A stretch of DNA of 24,930 nucleotides from a virus. Below, one piece after another: positions 21,064-24,930 of the stretch; the stretch's first letter is position 1; each line of letters begins with the position of its first letter. The notes beneath the pieces were generated by a model. The model was not told where the DNA came from and ran no database searches. It saw only the letters and a program-made list of their open reading frames with translations. The DNA lies in the IMG/VR virus record IMGVR_UViG_3300047998_000039, positions 1 through 24,930 of that record; one strand, 5' to 3'. Both the position numbers and the translations under genes were made by a program.

Positions 21064-21909
21064 ATGGCCAAATTAAAACATAGTAAGTTTAAGAATACAG
21101 GTATTCTATTTGAATTACTCGTAAAGCAAATCGCATCAGATACATTAGCGAATAAAGATTCACTTGCCCTTGAGATAATCAAGAAGCATTTTAAAAAAGG
21201 TACGGAACTTAACAAAGAGTTAAAACTGTATCAATCTTTGACCAAAGAGAACTTTGACAATCAGTATCAAGCTCAAGAGTTTCTTAATATTGTATTAGAA
21301 GAACGTAGAGGTTTAAATGAAGGAATCTTACGTAGACAAAAGTATAATTTAATTAAGTCAATTAAGGGGTCTTTTGTTATGGAAGACTTTTTTAAGTATC
21401 GTGTAAGTAATTATCGCGAAACTGCGTCGGTTTACAAATTGTTTGAAAATACGAACAATATTGCACCAAAAGAGTATGTTACTTGTAAAAACACAATACT
21501 TGAGACAATCACAAAGTCTAATGTTGAAATAGTAACTGAGTCCACTAATAAAGAATATGCGGGTGAGTCCAAAGAAGTTCGTATGTTAGCATATAAGTTT
21601 TTGGTTGATTCGTTTAATTCAAAATACACAAATTTATCTGAAGACCAACAATTTATTCTAAAAAATTATATCAACAACATTGATAATTCAGCTAAATTAA
21701 AAACATTCGTTATTTCCGAGGTTAAAAAACTTAAAAAAAGTTTTAAATCAGTAAACGTGTCGGATAAGGTTGCTAAAATAAAATTAACTGAAACTATTAA
21801 TCTGATTGATAATATTACCAATTCAAAAATAATCAATGAAAATCAGATTCTTTCATTGTTAAGATATCACGAACTTCTACAAGAATTAAGGAGGTTATCT
21901 AATGTCTAA
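21064..21909 (+). CDS. Unknown head-operon protein (281 aa, helical)
   Basis: A 281-residue, Lys-rich, largely helical protein without signal or membrane segments. Seen features are the N-terminal block MAKLKHSKFKNTGILFELLVKQ, a helix-rich centre with QEFLNIVLEERRGLNEGILRR, and a C-terminal helix LSLLRYHELLQELRRLSNV. I remember similar openings in other T4-like aquatic phages but no assigned role. It lies between portal and protease, where T4 has the small core genes 67 and 68, so a prohead core or portal-assembly role is plausible from position only. AAGG stands 7-10 bases before the ATG. Its last eight bases overlap the next gene, and the AGGAGG ribosome-binding site of that gene is inside it, so the two are probably coupled. 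Confidence 0.7.
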   Translation: MAKLKHSKFKNTGILFELLVKQIASDTLANKDSLALEIIKKHFKKGTELNKELKLYQSLTKENFDNQYQAQEFLNIVLEERRGLNEGILRRQKYNLIKSIKGSFVMEDFFKYRVSNYRETASVYKLFENTNNIAPKEYVTCKNTILETITKSNVEIVTESTNKEYAGESKEVRMLAYKFLVDSFNSKYTNLSEDQQFILKNYINNIDNSAKLKTFVISEVKKLKKSFKSVNVSDKVAKIKLTETINLIDNITNSKIINENQILSLLRYHELLQELRRLSNV

Positions 21910-22432
21910 ATTTTTATTAGAACAATTAGACGAAAAGTTTGAAGAGATGGAATCTATGGAAACTCTTCAAGAAGACGACGAGATTGATGAGGCTAATGTA
22001 ACTGGTAATATGGATGGTGGCGCAGGCCCACCTAAAACACCAAAAGCCTTTTCTAAAAGTAATGATGAGGATGATTTGGATACCGACCACATCGAGGTGT
22101 TAGGGTATAAGAAAGCTAAGAAGAGTAAATTAAATACGGAGTCTAAGACAATGAAAAAGTTAGAAGATAGATTAGAAGCTATAATTGAAGCTACTTACCG
22201 AGACTACAAAAAAGATGACTCTATGAAAGCACATCAAAAGGTTAACAAATCTATAAAAGAGATTAACCGAATGATGTATGAAGTAGAAAAGATTGTAAAC
22301 CAAAACACTAAACTCAAAAACGAGATGGGTGTATCTAATGAACAATATTGGAAGTCTACCCAAAAAAGATTCGGAAAGATTTCAGAACGTATGTTAAAAG
22401 TTGCTCGTAATCTAAAGGAATTGAGTGCATAA
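21902..22432 (+). CDS. Acidic/coiled-coil prohead core-like protein
   Basis: A 176-residue protein. Residues 1-30 are strongly acidic (LLEQLDEKFEEMESMETL), ending in EIDE-A at 30/31, a gp21-like cleavage context. Residues 31-80 are low-complexity (GGAGPP, NDEDDLDTDH), and residues 85-176 form long charged helices (KKLEDRLEAII, KEINRMMYEVEKIVNQNTKLKNE). This composition resembles T4 core proteins gp67/gp68, which are cut to peptides by gp21, but there is no specific sequence identity I can point to. A strong AGGAGG lies seven bases before the ATG, inside the previous gene. It is followed after one base by a tiny Cys gene and then the protease. Confidence 0.7.
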   Translation: MSKFLLEQLDEKFEEMESMETLQEDDEIDEANVTGNMDGGAGPPKTPKAFSKSNDEDDLDTDHIEVLGYKKAKKSKLNTESKTMKKLEDRLEAIIEATYRDYKKDDSMKAHQKVNKSIKEINRMMYEVEKIVNQNTKLKNEMGVSNEQYWKSTQKRFGKISERMLKVARNLKELSA

Positions 22433-22433
22433 T

Positions 22434-22574
22434 ATGTCGTGTGGGTGTAACAATAATAAAATAAACGAAGAACTCGAAGTACAAGACCTCGAAGATATCA
22501 GATTGATGATACGTAGAGAGCTTGCAAGAGTTTTCTTTGATTTATATCGTAAGAAAAAAGTGTGGGAAAAGTAA
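22434..22574 (+). CDS. Tiny Cys-containing protein in the head operon (46 aa)
   Basis: A 46-codon frame, MSCGCNNNKINEEL then a charged helix with RLMIRRELARVFFDLYRKKKVWEK, starts one base after the previous stop and ends one base before the protease ATG. Such exact packing between genes supports it being real. The C-G-C start could bind a metal or be exposed. A helix DIRLMIRRELARVFFDLYRKK is amphipathic. No function known. There is only a weak ribosome-binding site, so it may depend on translational coupling. Confidence 0.6.
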   Translation: MSCGCNNNKINEELEVQDLEDIRLMIRRELARVFFDLYRKKKVWEK

Positions 22575-22575
22575 G

Positions 22576-23214
22576 ATGAAACAACTACTTGTAGATACAA
22601 TGATATTTGAAGTAACACCTACGATGTTACAAGAAGCAAAGCAACAACACGGTCGATTCTTAGTAAATGGTGTGTTACAACGTGCTGATGCTAAAAACCA
22701 AAATGGTAGAGTGTATCCACGTAACATCTTAGAACGTGAAGTAAAGAAATATCAAGGACGTGAAATCAAAGAGAATCGTGCTTATGGTGAATTAGACCAT
22801 CCTGAAAGTGGTGTGGTAGAATTAAAGAATACATCACACATTGTAAGAGACGTTTCTTGGAATGGTGACGATGTTGTAGGTACAGTTGAGATACTCAACA
22901 CACCAGCTGGTAAAATCTTACAAGAACTCATCAAAGCAGATTGTACTGTTGGTATCTCGTCAAGAGGTATGGGTTCAGTAAAACAAATAGGTGAAGATAC
23001 AGTAGCGGTAGAACAAGACTTTGATTTGATATGTTGGGACTTTGTTTCTAACCCATCAACTCATGGAGCATTTTTGTCACCAACAAATGAGGGTGTAATC
23101 AACGAATCGATTACCACAAAAAATAATACTTATAAATACGATAAAGCCAATAATATGATGAGAGACATTATGTGTGAAGTTGGTGGATATTGTGAATGTG
23201 ACTTTGGAGTTTAA
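22576..23214 (+). CDS. Prohead maturation protease (T4 gp21-like serine protease)
   Basis: A 212-residue protease; the ATG at 22576 is chosen because it gives the T4-like length (T4 gp21 is 212) and follows the previous stop by one base, although the frame is open upstream. Blocks shared with T4 gp21 are NQNGRVYPRNILEREVKKY, AYGELDHPES with catalytic His 75, and VGISSRGMGS with the catalytic Ser in S128-S129. In T4 it assembles inside the prohead core, activates itself, then cuts core, capsid and internal proteins after Glu in L/I-x-E or L/I-x-x-E sites. VINE-S at 174-178 near the C-terminus may be a self-cleavage site. The C-terminal end carries Cys 200, 206 and 208, unlike T4. It provides the enzyme that the linker sites described in this window would need. 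Confidence 0.92.
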   Translation: MKQLLVDTMIFEVTPTMLQEAKQQHGRFLVNGVLQRADAKNQNGRVYPRNILEREVKKYQGREIKENRAYGELDHPESGVVELKNTSHIVRDVSWNGDDVVGTVEILNTPAGKILQELIKADCTVGISSRGMGSVKQIGEDTVAVEQDFDLICWDFVSNPSTHGAFLSPTNEGVINESITTKNNTYKYDKANNMMRDIMCEVGGYCECDFGV

Positions 23215-23217
23215 ATT

Positions 23218-24456
23218 ATGAAATTAAAAAACATATTAAATGAATCATCATATGGCCGTGGGCCTAAAATTGGTGAAGAAAAAGAAAAGGGAATGACTAA
23301 CGAAGAAAAACGTGAATTCCTTAAAGCTGTTTCTGAATACAAGAAATTCGGTGAGTCAATCTACCGTTCAGGTAATTTGGCAGAAGTATACGAATCTATT
23401 AAAGGTATCGTAGAGACTGCACACAAGGTAACTCTTGAAGAAACTGGTGATTGGTTTGACAAAGTAACTGTTGGTAGACACATGAAGTCTATGAACGAAT
23501 CATTCAAAGTATTCTCTAACACTATCAAGGAAGTAAACACTCTACAACAAAGACTTGAGTCTTGTTATGATGAGATGGGTGAAGTTCTTGGTAAATACTA
23601 CGAAATCAAAGAAGGTAATGAGTTCGGTGCTGCAAGAGCAAAAGCAATTGCTAAAGGTGATGATGAGTTCGAAGTAGATGGTAAGAAGTTCCCAGTCAAA
23701 GATGTTGATAAGGATGACAAAGAGAATGCTAAGAAGTTTGCTAAAGAATCAGTAAACGAAGGTAAATTTGATAGAGATGTTGAAAGATTGTACGATGCAA
23801 AGGAGTTCGATAGATTTATCAAAAAACATAAATCTAAGTTTGATAAAAAAGACTACAAAGAACTCTTAGATTACGCAAAGTCGTTTAATTACGAAGAGAA
23901 GGATTTTGAAAGTGAAGATTTCGATGACCCATTCGATGAACAAAATGCTGAAATGCAATTAGATACTTCTCGTGAGGATTTGAAAGACCTTATATTGAAA
24001 ACATTGAAAGAATCAGTAAACGAAGAATCGTCAATGAAACTAACTGATATACTAAGTGAAAACAAATACTCAATAATAGACCCAAAGGGAAACCAAAAGG
24101 GTATTGGTACTAAAGACCAAGCAAATAAACTACAAAAGAAATTAGGTGGTTCTAAAAAAGGATACTTTGTAGTTGCTGCTAAATCGGCATTGAAAGCCAG
24201 AAGAGCAATGGAAAAGTATCAGTTTGATTTTAAAAACCCTAAACTTCAAGATAAGATGTCTGACCTTTACTTTGAATCAGTAACCGAAGATATTATTGGA
24301 GAAGGTGCTTCTAGCGAAGAAAAAAGAATTGTGATGTTGGCAGTTCGTAAAATATCAAAATATCGTCAAGTACCAATTAATATATCAGTTGTAGATGTAT
24401 TAAGAGCTGCAGAAGAGTTGGAAAGAGATATCAAAAAAGGTAAGGTTAAGAAATAA
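23218..24456 (+). CDS. Modular prohead core/scaffold candidate with ESVNE linkers
   Basis: A 412-residue protein in the place of T4 gene 22 (scaffold), right after the protease. The N-terminus MKLKNILNE-S resembles a capsid-targeting peptide. Residues 25-130 form a helical domain (GESIYRSGNLAEVYESI, ETGDWFDKVTVGRHMKSMNE, LQQRLESCYDEMG); 133-176 a short unit DEFEVDGKKFPVKDV; then ESVNE-G (177-181), a charged helical domain to 264, ESVNE-E (265-269), and a second targeting-like stretch MKLTDILSE-N at 273-281. Residues 283-358 are paralogous to 53-128 of the 317-residue protein and end in ESVTE (353-357). A last helical module runs 363-412. It may be scaffold, cargo or both; no plain similarity to gp22 was recognised. 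GGAG lies 9-12 bases before the ATG. Confidence 0.7.
   Translation: MKLKNILNESSYGRGPKIGEEKEKGMTNEEKREFLKAVSEYKKFGESIYRSGNLAEVYESIKGIVETAHKVTLEETGDWFDKVTVGRHMKSMNESFKVFSNTIKEVNTLQQRLESCYDEMGEVLGKYYEIKEGNEFGAARAKAIAKGDDEFEVDGKKFPVKDVDKDDKENAKKFAKESVNEGKFDRDVERLYDAKEFDRFIKKHKSKFDKKDYKELLDYAKSFNYEEKDFESEDFDDPFDEQNAEMQLDTSREDLKDLILKTLKESVNEESSMKLTDILSENKYSIIDPKGNQKGIGTKDQANKLQKKLGGSKKGYFVVAAKSALKARRAMEKYQFDFKNPKLQDKMSDLYFESVTEDIIGEGASSEEKRIVMLAVRKISKYRQVPINISVVDVLRAAEELERDIKKGKVKK
23746..23761 (+). repeat. ESVNE linker DNA repeat, copy 4
   Basis: GAATCAGTAAACGAAG, identical to copy 3 at 14908 nearly 9 kb away; encodes residues 177-181 of the 412-residue protein. Confidence 0.85.
24010..24025 (+). 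repeat. ESVNE linker DNA repeat, copy 5
   Basis: Identical to copies 3 and 4. A sixth, slightly diverged version, GAATCAGTAACCGAAG, lies at 24274-24289 and encodes ESVTE. Confidence 0.85.
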
Positions 24457-24614
24457 TGAATCGTGATTTAGAACGACTTCAAGAAATAAGTGTTGATTTT
24501 TCATCATTTATCAAAAAGAACCTTAAAAAGATTAAGATGTTACCAAAAGATAAACAAAAAGAATTTGGTAATCTTATATCAGACTTTAAAGAAGGTTTGG
24601 ACAAAATGTCTTAA
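24456..24614 (+). CDS. Tiny charged helical protein (52 aa)
   Basis: The ATG overlaps the previous stop by one base (TAATG), a usual sign of coupled translation. The 52-residue product MNRDLERLQEIS... is basic and helical (FIKKNLKKIKMLPKDKQKEFGNLI). No motif, signal or membrane segment is visible. It closes the head transcript: a terminator begins 26 bases after its stop. Function unknown; its reality rests on the start-stop overlap and in-operon position. Confidence 0.55.
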   Translation: MNRDLERLQEISVDFSSFIKKNLKKIKMLPKDKQKEFGNLISDFKEGLDKMS

Positions 24615-24626
24615 TTAACTTCCTAA

Positions 24627-24638
24627 ACACTATTTATA
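24627..24638 (+). promoter_or_regulatory. AT-rich promoter-like element (ACACTATTTATA) before the bS21 gene
   Basis: ACACTATTTATA shares TATTTATA with the elements at 4436, 19118 and 21024. It stands two bases before a terminator hairpin and 49 bases before the bS21 start, so a transcript starting here would carry or disrupt the hairpin. Confidence 0.4.
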
Positions 24639-24640
24639 GA

Positions 24641-24673
24641 CACCTATCGTTAGTTCGGTAGGTGTTTTGTTTT
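24641..24673 (+). terminator. Rho-independent terminator
   Basis: CACCTATCG pairs with CGGTAGGTG (nine pairs with one T-G wobble) around loop TTAGTT, followed by TTTTGTTTT. It lies after the last head-operon gene and before bS21, so it should end the long late transcript. Confidence 0.88.
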
Positions 24674-24687
24674 ATAAAAAAATAGAT

Positions 24688-24930
24688 ATGGCAGAAAATA
24701 CAGAAAAACGAGTAAAAAAAGAACGTAAAGAAATGTTCATATATGGTCACGCAAATGGTGTAAATGTTATTAATAATAATATTGAAGCTGCGTTACGTAA
24801 GTGGAAACGTATTATGAAAGATAATGGTGTAATTGACCATATCAAAGAAAATAGACAATATACTAAACCAACCACTAAAAGACGTAAACAACTCAATGAT
24901 GCTAAATACCTTCAATGGGTTAAGAATCAA
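24688..24930 (+). CDS. rpsU: Phage-encoded ribosomal protein bS21 homologue, 3' truncated
   Basis: Eighty-one residues are visible and the gene runs off the right edge. Residues 30-74 follow bacterial bS21: E. coli has VALRRFKRSCEKAGV then YEKPTTERKRAK, here AALRKWKRIMKDNGV then YTKPTTKRRKQL. Residues 1-28 are an extra charged extension (MAENTEKRVKKERKEMF) absent from E. coli bS21, which starts only about ten residues before the conserved helix. bS21 sits on the small ribosomal subunit near the 16S 3' end and aids initiation; phage copies, known from a Pelagibacter myophage among others, are thought to enter host ribosomes. The start lacks a Shine-Dalgarno site (TATAAAAAAATAGAT precedes it). 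It has its own segment after a terminator. Identity is good; effect on host translation is inference. Confidence 0.85.
   Translation, partial: MAENTEKRVKKERKEMFIYGHANGVNVINNNIEAALRKWKRIMKDNGVIDHIKENRQYTKPTTKRRKQLNDAKYLQWVKNQ

Noticed and set aside
22522-22575. Longer protease beginning inside the tiny Cys gene
   Set aside because: The 212-residue form from 22576 equals T4 gp21 in length and fits the tight gene packing; the extra 18 residues only read the tiny gene in another frame.
22541-22576. Internal translation start for a peptide ending in the KKKVWEK region
   Set aside because: This is just the end of the 46-codon gene that starts at 22434; no separate start signal is visible.
14422-24025. 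CRISPR-like reading of the repeated 16-mer
   Set aside because: Copies are in frame inside genes, irregularly spaced by about 230-8800 bases, and encode the same protein linker; there are no cas genes.
24034-24456. Separate gene starting at the internal ATG of MKLTDILSE
   Set aside because: No ribosome-binding site precedes it and the frame is continuous with the upstream linker; it is better read as an internal module with a targeting-like motif.

Overview
This window is about 25 kb of a tailed-phage genome (AT-rich by eye) with every recognised gene on the + strand. Several proteins match T4-type (myovirus) families: an Mre11/Rad50-type recombination protein (gp47/gp46), a primase with a Toprim core, the large terminase (gp17), the portal (gp20) and the prohead maturation protease (gp21). 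A T7-type endonuclease I at the left edge and a ribosomal protein bS21 homologue at the right edge are unusual additions. The overall character resembles T4-like phages from aquatic metagenomes. The host cannot be fixed from this sequence. Many starts lack a Shine-Dalgarno site, and the bS21 gene is compatible with Bacteroidota or Pelagibacter-type hosts, but that is only a guess.

Layout. Positions 1-4446 hold replication and recombination genes: Holliday-junction endonuclease, primase, and a single-chain Mre11-Rad50. Positions 4467-9728 hold one giant fibre-like gene with a C-terminal S74 chaperone domain. Positions 9737-16552 hold a run of modular proteins: an adenylyltransferase-ligase fusion, three small or medium unknowns, a nine-module protein and a four-module protein. 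Positions 16614-19092 hold a small helical protein with a SAP/HeH-like end, a membrane-anchored protein and the terminase. Positions 19167-24614 hold the head-assembly block: portal, two unknown core-like proteins, a tiny Cys protein, gp21 protease, a modular protein in the gp22 scaffold position, and a tiny protein. A terminator and the start of bS21 close the window.

The most interesting structure is a recurrent short linker, consensus E-S-V-N-E followed by A, G or S, between compact unrelated domains in the 746-, 317- and 412-residue proteins. Related L/I-x-E sites occur in the adenylyltransferase-ligase fusion, the portal tail, the 176-residue core-like protein and the protease. T4 gp21 cleaves after Glu in L/I-x-E or L/I-x-x-E contexts, and T4 internal proteins carry a short N-terminal capsid-targeting peptide ending in such a site. 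Because a gp21 homologue is encoded here, I infer that these are polyproteins packed into the prohead and cut into many small cargo proteins. Five copies of the linker DNA are identical except for one synonymous base although two genes about 9 kb apart are involved, which suggests module shuffling at the DNA level.

A recurring AT-rich element (consensus near ACATATTTATA) lies 20-50 bases before six gene starts and is the best candidate for a phage late promoter. No tRNA, CRISPR array, insertion sequence or integration gene was seen. No gene-free stretch exceeds 300 bases; the largest gaps, about 60-75 bases, contain these promoter-like elements and one terminator.
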